This document shows, one piece after another, positions 52,201 through 62,934 of a stretch of 64,000 nt of DNA. Both the position numbers and the translations under genes were made by a program. The notes under the pieces are model-generated. The model saw only the letters and a list, made by a program, of their open reading frames with translations. It was not told the DNA's origin and did no database searches. Each line of letters begins with the position of its first letter. The first letter of the stretch is position 1. The stretch spans positions 8,156,875-8,220,874 of the forward strand of contig NC_135221.1 of NCBI RefSeq assembly GCF_052324685.1. Reading direction: 5' to 3'. The stretch is from Brachyhypopomus gauderio. Taxonomy: Eukaryota; Chordata; Actinopteri; Gymnotiformes; Hypopomidae.

Positions 52201-53063
52201 CAAAGCTTCACATCAGCAACTGTAATGTACCATTAATTTCACCACATGTTAAAATGACAGCAGCTGTATTATGCTAATGGGTTCACAGCTTTTACAGGTA
52301 AAATGTTTAAACCCATTTAAAAAGCATTTTAAAGCAAAATTTCAGGTGCGTGAAATTTCAGTTTAATGGGATTTACAGCATAGCCTAGAGCGTCTAGTTA
52401 AGATGGAGAGAATTCTTGTAAACAGTGAATGCAGAATTGCAGAAGGACTTTGCAAAATAACTCATAGAAAATAGAAAAACGCTCCCCTTCAGCGGGTATA
52501 GAATTTTTAATATAAAATGTGACAGCGTAAATGTAATTTACACATTGACAAATTAAATGTCGATTCATGACACTGGCTGACAAGTAATTAGGGCAAATGT
52601 AGGTAGTTGGTCCACAATATGGTGTCAATTCTGTTGACCAAATTATTAATCATAGACATCGAGTATGTAGATGATGCTGTGTCCTTATTGGCATGGTGTT
52701 GGGTTATTGACATTGCAGAGTTACAGATGTCTGGAAATAATCCAGCTGTTTTGTTGTGTAGCCAAGAAGTTTGCAGAGCTACAGCCTAAGAAGGAGGCAC
52801 CTCCCAAGAAGGAGAAAGGGGGCAAAGACGCAGGCAAGCAGCAGCCGCAACCACAGCAGGAGAAAAAGGAGAAGAAGGAGAAAAAGGAGGAGAAGAAAGC
52901 TCCTGCCCCTGCTGAGGAGATGGATGAGTGTGAGGCTGCACTGGCCTCTGAACCCAAAACAAAAGACCCATTTGCTCACCTTCCAAAGAGGTATTGATAA
53001 TACTGAATTTGAAACGGTCTTCAAAATGAGACTATTTTTTGCATTTGTTAAAATGGGGTGATT

Positions 53064-53144
<81 letters not shown>

Positions 53145-54737
53145 CACATAAGGTACAGTTGCTACCCTAACCCCTGCACCCTGTGTAATTCATTTGTTTA
53201 AACATTTATCGCCAGTGCTTTTGTCTTGGACGAGTTCAAGAGGAAGTACTCTAATGAGGACACTCTTACTGTGGCACTCCCACATTTCTGGGAAACCTTT
53301 GACAAGGAGGGCTACTCCATCTGGTATGGCGAGTACCGCTTTCCAGATGAGCTTGCAATGACCTTTATGAGCTGCAATCTTATTACAGGTAATAGCACTG
53401 ATGTTTTGTACATTTTCTTGACAACTGCATCTAGTTGAAAGCCTGATTTCCCTCACTCCTCTACCTCACCATTTACTGAGACTAAAGAGCAGAGTCCAGA
53501 AATTTTGTTTGTTGAAGAATCACCTTTGCTAAAATTTACAATTACTCCAAGTTTAGTAAGTCGTCTATGGTGTCCGATGTTTCCTTTAGTAATGCAACAG
53601 CTATTTTTTTTTTTACTCTTATCATCTCATGGTGTTAGCAGGCTGAAAAGATTAGCCAACGTTTCTGTTCCTTGCGACCGTTTCAGCTCATCATTTGGGA
53701 CACCTTATGGCCAGATATGAGATGTAGTGTTTCCAGTGGGTTCCAGCTGCACCTGGAACTGCTGTTTGAGAGCTGACTAGGGAGAAATGTTATCAGGTGC
53801 CCAAATCACCTCTGTTGGTTCCTCTGAATCTTCAGGATCATTGGCTGTAGGCAGGCTGCCTTGTTTTTGGGAGAATTTTTATATTGCGTATCTTTTCCAG
53901 TTTGCTCATTAAGCATTACTGTGTTGTTGCTAGTTAAGTGTAGGCTTTCTTGTACCTTCTTTAGTTCAAATATGTACAAAAGAAGAGAAAATTAGAAAAT
54001 GTAATTAAACTAAATATTTACAATAAATTTTTGGTTTACCTGTGACAACTGAGATGCACTTCTCACTATAATCTATGATTGACAGGTCGAACATGTTTTA
54101 AGATACAATTATCGTTTCAGCCCAATAAACGATATTGGTTCACCCTTAATTGCTAGTTATTTTTGTTTGGTGCATTTTAATGTGCAGTTGTATGTCTTTG
54201 CATAAATTTTCTGCCCTCAATTGTTCTATATTTTCTTTAGGAATGTTCCAACGACTTGACAAGCTGCGCAAGAATGCTTTTGCTAGCGTCATTCTCTTTG
54301 GCACAAACAATGACAGTTCCATCTCCGGCATCTGGATCTTCAGGGGACAAGATTTAGCTTTCACTGTAAGTCAGATTTGTTTGTTAGCAGTTCTTGGGCT
54401 GCAATTTTTTGCACTTTGAGGGTTTGGGGGTGTTTTGCTTGTTTTATTGGTGAGACATTTATTAAATATAAATAAAATACATGTATTTAATAAAATACAT
54501 TGTACTGGATTAATGAAGTATTGTAATTACAAATGCTCTGTGAAAAATTGGCATTTTTATTGCTATTCTTGCTTTCAGCTGTCTGATGACTGGCAGATTG
54601 ATTACGAATCCTATAAATGGCGCAAGCTGGATGTGGACAGTGAAGAGTGCAAGACAATGGTGAAGGAATACTTTGCATGGGAGGGTGAATTTAAGCATGT
54701 AGGCAAACCTTTCAACCAGGGCAAAATCTTCAAGTGA
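49213..54737 (+). CDS. eef1g: Eukaryotic translation elongation factor 1 gamma (spliced span)
   Basis: eEF1G is the scaffold subunit of the eEF1B complex that recycles eEF1A-GDP during cytoplasmic translation (family knowledge). Ten exons: 49213-49224, 50074-50232, 50322-50385, 50580-50722, 50808-50951, 51893-52022, 52762-52990, 53216-53388, 54241-54365 and 54579-54737. They join in frame to 445 codons (human 437). Domains are a GST-like N-terminal region (about residues 1-217, from [14 protein letters not shown] to CEKMAQFD), a Lys/Glu/Gln-rich linker (about 218-270) and the conserved EF1G C-terminal domain (DPFAHLPK to NQGKIFK). The start MAAG matches the family and sits in AAGATGGCGGC. The 5' flank is pyrimidine-rich, as in TOP mRNAs. 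A broken partial copy lies about 0.4-0.6 kb upstream. Confidence 0.96.
50074..50232 (+). CDS. eef1g: eef1g exon 2: GST-like N-domain
   Basis: Encodes [20 protein letters not shown], then [20 protein letters not shown]. Acceptor ttcccacag, donor gtaggt. Confidence 0.96.
50322..50385 (+). CDS. eef1g: eef1g exon 3
   Basis: Encodes [20 protein letters not shown] plus Y and one base. The ESNAIA motif is the GST-fold substrate loop. Acceptor tgcctttag, donor gtaagg. Confidence 0.95.
50580..50722 (+). CDS. eef1g: eef1g exon 4
   Basis: Encodes [20 protein letters not shown], then [20 protein letters not shown]. Part of this exon and the following intron reappear as a broken copy at 48617-48770. Acceptor tctggcag, donor gtcagt. 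Confidence 0.96.
50808..50951 (+). CDS. eef1g: eef1g exon 5
   Basis: Encodes [20 protein letters not shown], then [24 protein letters not shown] is the N-capping box of GST folds. Acceptor tctctag, donor gtgaga. Confidence 0.96.
51103..51365 (+). mobile_element. tRNA-derived SINE in eef1g intron 5
   Basis: The head carries an A-box-like TGGCCTGGTGG (51113-51123) and a perfect B box GGTTCGATTCC (51156-51166), the Pol III promoter of a tRNA-derived SINE. The body reads gagcaaggcacctaacccc and gattggggtgtaaaaatcacaa. It does not fold into a full tRNA, so it is not called as a tRNA gene. It lies in the sense orientation. Confidence 0.85.
51893..52022 (+). CDS. eef1g: eef1g exon 6
   Basis: Encodes [20 protein letters not shown], then [13 protein letters not shown]. 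Acceptor cccccttag, donor gtgaga. Confidence 0.96.
52762..52990 (+). CDS. eef1g: eef1g exon 7: charged linker
   Basis: Begins [20 protein letters not shown], continues through a Lys/Glu/Gln-rich low-complexity stretch and ends [20 protein letters not shown]. Acceptor ttgtgtag, donor gtattg. The linker accounts for most of the length difference from human. Confidence 0.95.
53065..53143. repeat. (GT)n microsatellite in eef1g intron 7
   Basis: About 79 bp of GT on the sense strand, ending about 70 nt before the acceptor of exon 8. Confidence 0.97.
53216..53388 (+). CDS. eef1g: eef1g exon 8: EF1G C-domain
   Basis: Encodes [20 protein letters not shown], then [10 protein letters not shown]. This is the start of the conserved EF1G C-terminal domain. 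Acceptor tatcgccag, donor gtaata. Confidence 0.96.
54241..54365 (+). CDS. eef1g: eef1g exon 9: EF1G C-domain
   Basis: Encodes [20 protein letters not shown], then [17 protein letters not shown]. Acceptor ttctttag, donor gtaagt. Confidence 0.96.
54579..54737 (+). CDS. eef1g: eef1g exon 10: C-terminus, stop
   Basis: Encodes [20 protein letters not shown], then [12 protein letters not shown] before TGA. Acceptor tgctttcag. Confidence 0.96.
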   Translation: MSDDWQIDYESYKWRKLDVDSEECKTMVKEYFAWEGEFKHVGKPFNQGKIFK

Positions 54738-54859
54738 TCTTTGTGGCATTTAAACCATCCACATCTAAATCAAAGGACATGCAGCCACCTTATTGGCGTG
54801 AAGGGGTGTGTTTGTGTGTGTGTATGTGCTACGATGGTTTGGAGTTTGAGTTGTGAAAA

Positions 54860-54865
54860 AATAAA
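54860..54865 (+). promoter_or_regulatory. eef1g: eef1g poly(A) signal AATAAA
   Basis: AATAAA lies 123 nt after the stop and is followed by a T-rich downstream region. A short 3' UTR is usual for translation-factor mRNAs. Confidence 0.75.
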
Positions 54866-55870
54866 ATCTTTTTGAGTCCCTTTTGCTTGATTTTTCTTTG
54901 TTTCAATTTTAATGGGGAAGGAACTTTACTTTTGGTTTTGGTATTTCCTCTTGTTTAAAGGCCCTGTGATTTAAATGTAAATAAGGACAGTGAATTAGAC
55001 GTTTTACTGCTTTACCTATGGTACCAATAGTATTGGCTTCTTACAATTGCAGGATGAAATCGACATGCATCAAAGTACAGATGCAATGTATCAAGTATTT
55101 TGTATAATGTTTCCCAATGCAAAGAGATCTATAATTAATGTACAAAAACTAATTTCATGAAGTTTTAAAATAATCTGATGTCTTAGGTATGTTGTATTGC
55201 CCTAGGGAAAATGTTTTGCCTTTTCTGCAAAGCCGTTTTCAAACAGATGAATGGGGATTGTTTTGAGCTTTTACTGAGAGGTAATTTTATACAAAAGCTT
55301 AAATGTTTTAACCTGATCAGCAGAACTACACAATAGAAACATTTAGGACCATGCAAATTCACTGCAGGTTCTATGTTTCCTATGATAGCTCATCACCTTT
55401 CCCAAAATCAAAAGATTTTTTTATTTATTTCCCTATTCATTGTACAGAGGTAGAAGACATTGACCTATGCCGGTATTTAAAAGCAAGGCAGAATACACAG
55501 TAATGATGCGTTTTAAAGCTAGCCAAACCTACCAAAAAGATAGCTTAAAACATGTTTGTGAAAAGGAGTGCTGTTAGATAAAACATGCATGTAAAATGTG
55601 AAATATAATGCATAAATGTATAGTCCGGAAAGTAATCAGTGTACAAACTTACCTGCCCTATATTATTGGCAGTGTAGAAATACGTATACCTTTTGTGTGA
55701 TTTTTTTCAAATTGCATTTACTCTTGACTTTACTCTGCTTTACTACACCTCTACTTTATGTAGACCAGAAGCTCTTTAGCTAGTTAACCCCAGGTATATT
55801 TTTGACCACTCTATTGCTGTCCACCAATGCTAACCCATTTTGCATCAAGGAAAGTTTTATTGGGTGTCTA
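54866..55870. other. Intergenic DNA after eef1g
   Basis: AT-rich sequence. I see no gene, RNA or recognised repeat. Confidence 0.6.
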
Positions 55871-56276
55871 CAGGGTACCCGCGGGTCCTTAAAAAGTCTT
55901 AAATTTAGTTTTCCATATTCAAGGCCTAAAAATGTCTTAAAATGTCTGGAATTTTATGAGGGGAGGCATTAAATTATTATAAGTGTGTGTTGTTTAGTTG
56001 TTCTGGCGCGATGTGAACTTTGCCGAATCTAGCGCTAGGACCATGGAGAAAATAACCGCTCCAGGGTCCTAGTGCTAGATTCCTAGCGTTGGAGTATACG
56101 ACCTCAACAATGTCAACAATTTTCGTTCGCCCCCCCCCCCCCCCCTCCCCCGGTCAACGATGTGGAGGTGGAACACACCTGCATCCCCAGTAATAGTATT
56201 ATTTTTTCTTGTGAGAGGTATTAAAAAGGTCTTAAAAGTCATTGAATTTGAGATTTAAAAATGTGCGGATACCCTG
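55871..56276. mobile_element. MITE with CAGGGTAYCCGC termini (406 bp)
   Basis: Left end CAGGGTACCCGCGGGTCC and right end (reversed) CAGGGTATCCGCACATT, with ccttaaaaagtcttaaa subterminal words. Both sides are flanked by GTCTA. The interior (56024-56140) holds an inverted stem aatctagcgctaggacc and a C tract, a module also present in the element at 26800. Confidence 0.75.
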
Positions 56277-56931
56277 GTCTAAACTGCACTCTGCACATTC
56301 ATTTTGCTATGCAACACCAATGAACTTGAGGGGAAAAAAGAAACATTTAAATGTGACAGCAGGTGGAGCCAAAGCTCATTCTTATTTCTTTACTTTTCAC
56401 AGTAAGTGCATCCGTGTTAGTAACTGTATTGAATGCTGTCAATTTACTATTTATTTGCCTATTTTTTGGATAAGGAAAACATTGCATTTTAATTTGGGTT
56501 TTGAAAGTGAAGCATACTGCAAATGTAGTCATTTTAGAATATAGAAAATGTATAAATGTGGGCTTTATTTTGTTAACTGCACAAATGCAGAAGTAAGGCA
56601 TACTATTGGCACATGCACATAGTCATTTCAGAAATGTCACGAATGGTGCATAAAATTAGTAATTGTGAAATGACCAATTCTTGTTGAAGCAAAATTGTAA
56701 AATGAGAAACTGGATCTGGAAATTGCACTTTAGAATAGCACTTTAGATTCCTGATTTTCCTGTAATATAAAGTGGGGCTGACTGAACCAGAAGCCTGGGG
56801 TGGGGGTGAACACCGCATCTGCTTGTGATTGGTCAGTCAGGCCGCACGGCATTGCTAGTCGGTCCAACTGAGAGGTCGTATGAATTCATGAACGATCCTA
56901 ATTACATACGCTCAAGTCCATCTGACTAGAC

Positions 56932-57767
56932 CAGGGGTGGCCAACCCGCGGCTCGCGAGCCGCATGCGGCTCTTTGCCTGGTTTCATGCGGCTCCCCAGC
57001 CGGTCCGCGGGCTCACCTGCACAAACGGGGCGACACACTGCTACATTTTCGTGGTGTGCGGTTAGTTTACAAGCCTAGCGAGCCGCTAATAGTTTTAAAA
57101 CCGGCGTAGTGGAAAACACGCATTTGACTGTTTTCACAGCTAATAATTTACACTCGCCCATGTACGATGTGGCTCTTTGCCGTAACACAGTAAAAAAGTG
57201 GCTCTTGGTCTATAGAGGGTTTTCCATCCACCGAGTTTTTGCGCATTTTGAAAATGCGCATGAAAAAAACTGGATGGAAAAAGACCAAAATTCGAAAAAA
57301 GCCCCAAATATCGCAAAAAGATTTTTACGCTAGGAGGAGGTGGAAAAGTTAGACTATCGCATCGCCAAATTTCGGAAAAACTGGATGGAAAAGGGTTTTT
57401 CGCATAAACGATGACGTATCATGCCTCAAGTCATGTGGTTCTGTACACGATCGCGATGTAAAAATGGCAAATGCATACAAAAACAGTTCTGGAGAGAGCA
57501 AAAATTGAATTTAACTTCTCCATGTATAGAAAAGAAAAAGAAAAAAATGTTTCAAAACCTCAACGTGCAAAAATGCGTAACTGCCAGATGGACGTAAAAC
57601 CACTATTGTTTGGCGTCCTCTCACGTGATCTAAAGTTTATTCGCATAACTGTAATGAATGGAAACAAGGCTTAATTCGCATTTTTTCTGCCGAAACTTGG
57701 AAATTGCGCATTATTTTTTCGAAAGGTTTGGATGGAAACCCGGCTTATGACGGGTTGGCCACCCCTG
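56932..57767. mobile_element. hAT-like element, exact 8-bp duplication, with nested insert
   Basis: Termini CAGGGGTGGCCAACCCG and CGGGTTGGCCACCCCTG, with exact flanks GACTAGAC (56924-56931 and 57768-57775). The left interior has ccgcggctcgcgagccgc. A second MITE interrupts it at about 57208-57748. Confidence 0.87.
57208..57748. mobile_element. Nested MITE with GGGTTTCCATCCA termini
   Basis: Left end agagggttttccatcca and right end tggatggaaacccggct are inverted copies. The repeated word tggatggaaaa and cgca-rich motifs occur inside. Exact target duplication is unclear. Confidence 0.65.
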
Positions 57768-58146
57768 GACTAGACAAACTTTATTACTAGCCATCAGCTT
57801 TCCAATCAGATTCCATAGCCCGCCACTTTATTCAGCCAATCGGGTTCCACAGCTTTCCTCCTCAGGAAGCCAATCAGGACGGGACTACAGCAGTACAGGC
57901 AAGTTTTTTGAAACACGGCAGCAGAAGTACTAATTAGATTAATTCGAAGAGTAGCAGACGAGTCCTTATGGTAAACTTACACTCGATTAGTGTGAAAGGT
58001 TAATCGAGCAAGTGGCAGACATCTCTGCCTTATCTGGTGCTGATAGGACCGTTGTTATTGCCAAATTGAGAGCTGTGGCAGAGCAACTGAGTAATTTGTC
58101 CGTCTATATGTCTTGTCTTTGTACTAGTTGACTGCTGGTTATTGTG

Positions 58147-58273
58147 TAGTGATGGGCCAATCCAGTGTTTTTCAGTTCCGATCGGATACCGCATTCGCAA
58201 GATATCCGATATGTTCAATTACGTCAATATCGGCCTGGATACCGATATTGTATTGAATCGGTCCCATCTCTAA
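58147..58273. mobile_element. Short MITE with TAGwGATGGG termini
   Basis: Ends TAGTGATGGGCC and GGTCCCATCTCTA are inverted near-copies enclosing ccgatat/atatcgg words typical of a common fish MITE. Target duplication not resolved. Confidence 0.45.
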
Positions 58274-59122
58274 TTGTATCCTTAATTTGGATCTTGTCAC
58301 GGGTCTTTAGTTGGTGCGCATTATGTGTGTGTTCCCTGAGACTTGGCGCTTCCTTTTTCGTTCACACTCCTCGCTCGTCACAAAATGGAATTATTGCATT
58401 AGAATTTTTTTATTTTGAGCTCAAAGTTGCATTTATGAGTGGAACATGTAAATGCAAATTTAGAATTACATTGCGATTTTGCGTATTACATTGTAATTTT
58501 AATATTGACACCATTTAACTTCCATATTCACTCACCTTCCTTGAGTTTAGGTAACATCCTAATCCAGATACTAAGTTGATATTTCGAGATATTAAGTCAA
58601 TATTTAGAGATACAACAAGTCACATCTGAATCGGTTCAGCGTCTGCATACATACAGGTACAGTAGATACATACATTTCTCTTATACACACACAAATACAT
58701 CTCTCTCAACCTCACTCCAGAGGTGTTGTCATACACACAACATATACACTATACACACACTACACACACCTTCACCACATACATTTCCACACGCCATAAA
58801 CTTCTTCATACACAGTAGACTCTCTACACACTTTACAATAATGCTCTCACATCCAGCGGCTTCTCCTTCCCCCACACACACATCTGTCTCTCACACACAC
58901 CATACACACACACACACACACACACAAACAGACACATACCTAAGGAGGTGTTGTTCACCTTAACAAACACACGCACACTTGGCACACAATGTACACATTG
59001 ATGTTCACACGCTAATGCAATTTATGTACCTTTAAACCCATTTTTCTAACACATCTTCATACACACCACATACATTTAATCTCTTACTTATCATAATACA
59101 CACTTAGAACATCATCTTTGTG

Positions 59123-59323
59123 CAGGGCCGGCGCCACGGGGGGGCGAATGGGGGTGTCGCCCCCTCAGGCGAGGTGTCCCGCCCCCTCAATGTAAATAAT
59201 AAGACCTTACATTCGCCACCCCCCCGCTCATCAACTTACATTCGCCGCCGCCATAGCTCAACAACTTTGAACGCCTAAATTTTCTGACGCCCCCTCACTG
59301 TATATGTTCTGGCGCCGGCCCTG
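59123..59323. mobile_element. hAT-like MITE (201 bp), exact 8-bp duplication
   Basis: Termini CAGGGCCGGCGCCA and TGGCGCCGGCCCTG are perfect inverted repeats, flanked by exact TCTTTGTG copies (59115-59122 and 59324-59331). The body is C/G-tract rich. Non-coding. Confidence 0.9.
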
Positions 59324-59433
59324 TCTTTGTGCCAGGCAGGGCACTGACCTTATGTTTCCTCACTCATGGGTATTGGCCATAACCTTAGTCAGAACAGGAC
59401 ACACCTTCTCCAGCCCTCTTGTATTTCCTTCAG

Positions 59434-59540
59434 GAAATGCAAATCTAGTTTATATAGCACTTTTTGCAAGTAAGCGACAGTGGCAAGGAAAAACTTCCTA
59501 AGAGCACGAGGAAGAAACCTTGAGAGGAACCAAGACTCAC
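59434..59540. repeat. Fish interspersed repeat (aaggaaaaacttcct type)
   Basis: The words tttatatagcactttt, agtggcaaggaaaaacttcct, gaagaaaccttgagagg and aaccaagactcac form a very common teleost retroposed repeat. Confidence 0.55.
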
Positions 59541-59982
59541 CATGAAAACAATAATTAGAAAGATAAATAAACAAAGAAGTGGTGGAAATTATGAATAATT
59601 CTAATCTTGTGTGTAAGAGTCCTAGACTTCTTGATGGTCGGTCAGTAGTGGTAGTACAGGGCTGTGGAGAGGCAGCCATAGCAGTGGTGGGAGGGGCCAG
59701 GGTAGTGGGTTGATCCTTCATCATAACTGGTTAGGCAGGAGGTGTGTGTATATGTGATATAACAAGCAAATATAATATTTGCATTGGATGAGAGTTCCTA
59801 CGAGTAGCCACCAGACCTTTCACGTCTCACAGCTAAAACAGTACACTCACGTGACCTATAGGGGGTGCTGCATGCTGCATTACTACTAAAAGACTTCTGG
59901 AAAAAAAAAACATAAAACATAGCAACAAAGAGCAAAAAGAAAAAAGAATAAAATAAATAGATCACCCTGTGAGTGGGTTATA

Positions 59983-60195
59983 ATAAGACCACTAAACAAG
60001 TTGTATTGCATTACGTGCATCCTAAACAACCTAAAAGTCTTACATGGGTATTTCTACCTTACACCAATTTGTGGTGATCAGTTTTGTCTAGAAGTTTCAA
60101 TAGCTTTTAAACGGTCCATCATAAGTCCACAAAACAAGTTGTAATACACAAAGTGCATCCTAAACAACAACCTACAACTCAGAGATAGGTATTTA
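59983..60195 (+). repeat. Degenerate direct repeat, unit about 75 bp
   Basis: Blocks near 59988 and 60126 share aaacaagttgta, gtgcatcctaaacaac and ggtattt in the same order, about 138 bp apart. They lie just upstream of the transposase relic and could be its subterminal repeats. Confidence 0.55.
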
Positions 60196-60474
60196 TAGGT
60201 GCTGGTCATAAAACTAGAATTCATGAAAAACTCGTAAAAAAAATGATTTATTTTTGTAATTCCATTCAAAAAGAGAAATTTTTATTTTATTATACTCCAT
60301 TACACACAGACTGATATAATTCATGTGTTTATTTCTTTTAACATTATGCACAGTACATTGTCAGTCAGCTAGCAGCCAACATAGTACATAGTTTGTTTTA
60401 AAGTGCATTAGTAAAGTGTTAGTAATTTTTTTTGCCTTTCAGAGCATCTGACTGGAGATTAAGTTAAGTGTATA

Positions 60475-61763
60475 ATGGAGAGACATAGGTGGAATACAAC
60501 AAAAAAAAAATTAAGGAAGAAAGCTAAGAAAAGGGTAAATGGTTTACTTGAATCTGTGAGTGCAAAAGATGTGGGCAGAAGTTCTAGATGTTTCCTTAGT
60601 GTCTTGTTGTCAGATGGGGATAGTACATCATCTTGTAACAGTTCTGACAATGATAATTCTCCAAAATATGATTTAGCCAGCTGTTTGAGAGAGTGGGCAA
60701 CAAGTTCAAATATTTTGTTGGTTGCATTGTCTGCTCTGCTGTGTATAGGGCCTACAGAAAGCTCAAGGATGGGGATCTTGCAAAGATGCAAGATCATTGC
60801 TCAAAACATAACGTCATACAGTGTTGCTTATTTGGCTGGTGGATCATTTTAATACTTTGGTGTGTTGAATATGTTAAATTTGACTTCCATATTTTGTTGT
60901 AATTCGAAGCCTCAGTCATTGTCAGAGTACCTGAAAGATCTGGTCAGTGAATTGAAGTCGATGAGTAGTGGGTTTGTTGTCAGTGGTCAACCTTTTGACA
61001 TTGTCCATAGTTGTTTGTGATGCTCCTGCTCAGGCATTTATTAGGTGTATTGAATCCCACAATGGCTACAGCAGCTGTGACAAACGTGTACAGTCTGATG
61101 TTTATTTATGCAACTGAATTCCTCAAATTAAAGCATGACAAATAACAGATGTGTCTTTTGCAAACTCAGAGGATGAGGACCATCACGTGCAACCTTCTCC
61201 TCTTTCTGAAACCACTGTTGGTATGATCAGTGGTTTTCCACATGACTATATGGATTTAGTGTGCTTAGGGGTGATGCGTCGCCTGCTGTACTTGTGGATG
61301 GGCAGTGGTGGCATTGCCAGATTTCATCTCAACAGGTGTCTTGCATATCTGCAAAAATGATTGCTCAGAGGCCTTACATACCAACCGAATTTGTTATAAG
61401 AAGACTTTGCACACTGAGCGGTTATGATGGAAGGCAACAGAGCTGTGCCAGTTTTCACAATACACAAATCCTGTAGTTCTGAGGGATGTGTTACCTACTG
61501 AGATTTATCAGAACTTTATGTTGTTATCTGTGAGCATCTACATCTTGGCTAGTCCTTATATTGGTTGATGAAGAGTTTTGCAGAAACTTTGCTAGTGTCC
61601 TTTGTTGATCATTTTGGGGATCACCTATGGAGGTGAATTTTTAGTTTATGATATACATGGGTTGATACACCTTTGTGGTGTAAAGATTCATAGCCTTATT
61701 TCAGGGTTCCCTTTTGAAAATGGAAACCTAGTCCATGCTCCACAGATGTTACTTTGCCCACTC

Positions 61764-61765
<2 letters not shown>
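60475..61765 (+). pseudogene. TNP2-like (EnSpm/CACTA-type) transposase relic
   Basis: Starts at an ATG with a basic N-terminus (KKKLRKKAKKR), then DLASCLREWATSSNI. Further pieces in other frames read VCDAPAQAF, HNGYSSCDKR, DYMDLVCLGVMRRLLYLW and VYDIHGLIHLCGVK, then FPFEN. From memory this order matches the large animal transposase proteins related to plant TNP2; the superfamily call is moderate. Many stops and frameshifts show decay. It is cut at its C-terminus by a (TA)n array and an LTR element. Confidence 0.65.

Positions 61766-61820
<55 letters not shown>
61766..61820. repeat. (TA)n microsatellite replacing the start of an LTR
   Basis: About 55 bp of TA lies exactly where the first 18-20 bases of the left LTR (62171 copy) should be. 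Confidence 0.9.
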
Positions 61821-61822
<2 letters not shown>

Positions 61823-62454
61823 CCCCTCCTTTTGGGTGTGTTTGTGTTGTCTGCGTCTGGTTATGTCCAATGTTTGTATTTCGGTGGGTGTGGGTCGTTT
61901 GTGAGCGTGTTCATCGTTCTCACCTGTGCCTCGTCTCGTGATCACTGGGGATTGTGCAGTTTGTCTATTTAATGTGCGTTCACGCAATGTCTCGTGCTCT
62001 TCTTTGTCTAAAGCTCGTGCCTGTGTGTGCTTGAATGTAAAAGCTACCCGCGCTGGACTCCACCGTTTTGTTTATTTAAGAATATTTAAGTATCTGCCCG
62101 TCGGTGTAGGTTCGGGGCCTTCCAGCTACGCGGGACACTCCGGGAGTAGCGGGCCCCTGGTGGGGGGCTCTGTCATGGAACAGCTCCGGACCCCTCTTTT
62201 TGGGTGTGTGTTTGTGTCGTCTTATGCGTCTTATGTCTATGTTTGTATTTCCATGGGTGTGGGTTGTTTGTGAGCGTGTTCATCGTTCTCACCTGTGCCT
62301 CGTCTCGTGATCACTGGGGATTGTGTAGTTCGTCTATTTAATGTGTCTTTGTATAAAGCTCGTGCCTGTGTGTGTTTGAATGTAAAGAGTGCTGTGTGCT
62401 GGACTCCATTTTGGACACCATTTTGTCTATTAAAGTATATGTCCCCGTGTAACA
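61821..62454 (+). mobile_element. LTR retroelement with almost no interior
   Basis: The 3' LTR at 62171-62454 begins TGTCATGGAACAGC and ends CCCCGTGTAACA. The left copy, 61821 to about 62110, repeats it from gacccctc onward but lacks the start. Only about 60 bp lies between, ending in a purine-rich cctggtggggggctc, which would be the polypurine tract. Both copies share ttgtgagcgtgttcatcgtt and cgtctcgtgatcactgggga. No coding sequence remains. Confidence 0.8.
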
Positions 62455-62930
62455 CTGCTGACCGGCTGTTCTTAGTTGTATTAGTACAACCGGCTGTTCT
62501 TAGTTGAGTATTATTTTATTATTATTGTTTGTTGTAAATGTTCTTCATTACAATTTTATTAATGTTACTGTTTATTGATGCCTACTGATATTCTTATGAA
62601 TAATACTCTCCATTGTTTGGTGCAAAAATAACAGCATTACCTGAAAAGATGTGAAATGATTACAAATATTTTATTATTACTTTTTAGCAGGAATAACAAA
62701 TTAAATTGTTTCCTCAGTTTACCTGTGTGTATATATAATAAGGGAGATAGGTTTCAGTAATGCTATGTAAACTTTAAATATGGCATAAAGATGTTCTCAT
62801 TATTTAAATACTGACCACCCATGACCTGAAATCCTGTTTGTTGTTGCTTAAATGACTCTAAAAATAATTGTGTGTGTGTGTGTGCTTGATTTTTAGATAA
62901 TGTATTATATTGTAGAATTTCTCCAAACAC
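62455..62930. other. AT-rich spacer
   Basis: A duplicated ccggctgttcttagttg (62461 and about 62489) is followed by AT-rich sequence without recognised features. Confidence 0.55.
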
Positions 62931-62934
62931 ACAA

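Noticed and set aside
52671..52761. Alternative start of eef1g exon 7 upstream of 52762
   Set aside because: The open frame extends left only by chance; the gttgtgtag acceptor and phase with exon 6 fix the start at 52762.
57471..57674. 67-codon frame inside the nested MITE
   Set aside because: Low-complexity Lys-rich translation of an A-rich MITE interior, with no homology I can see.
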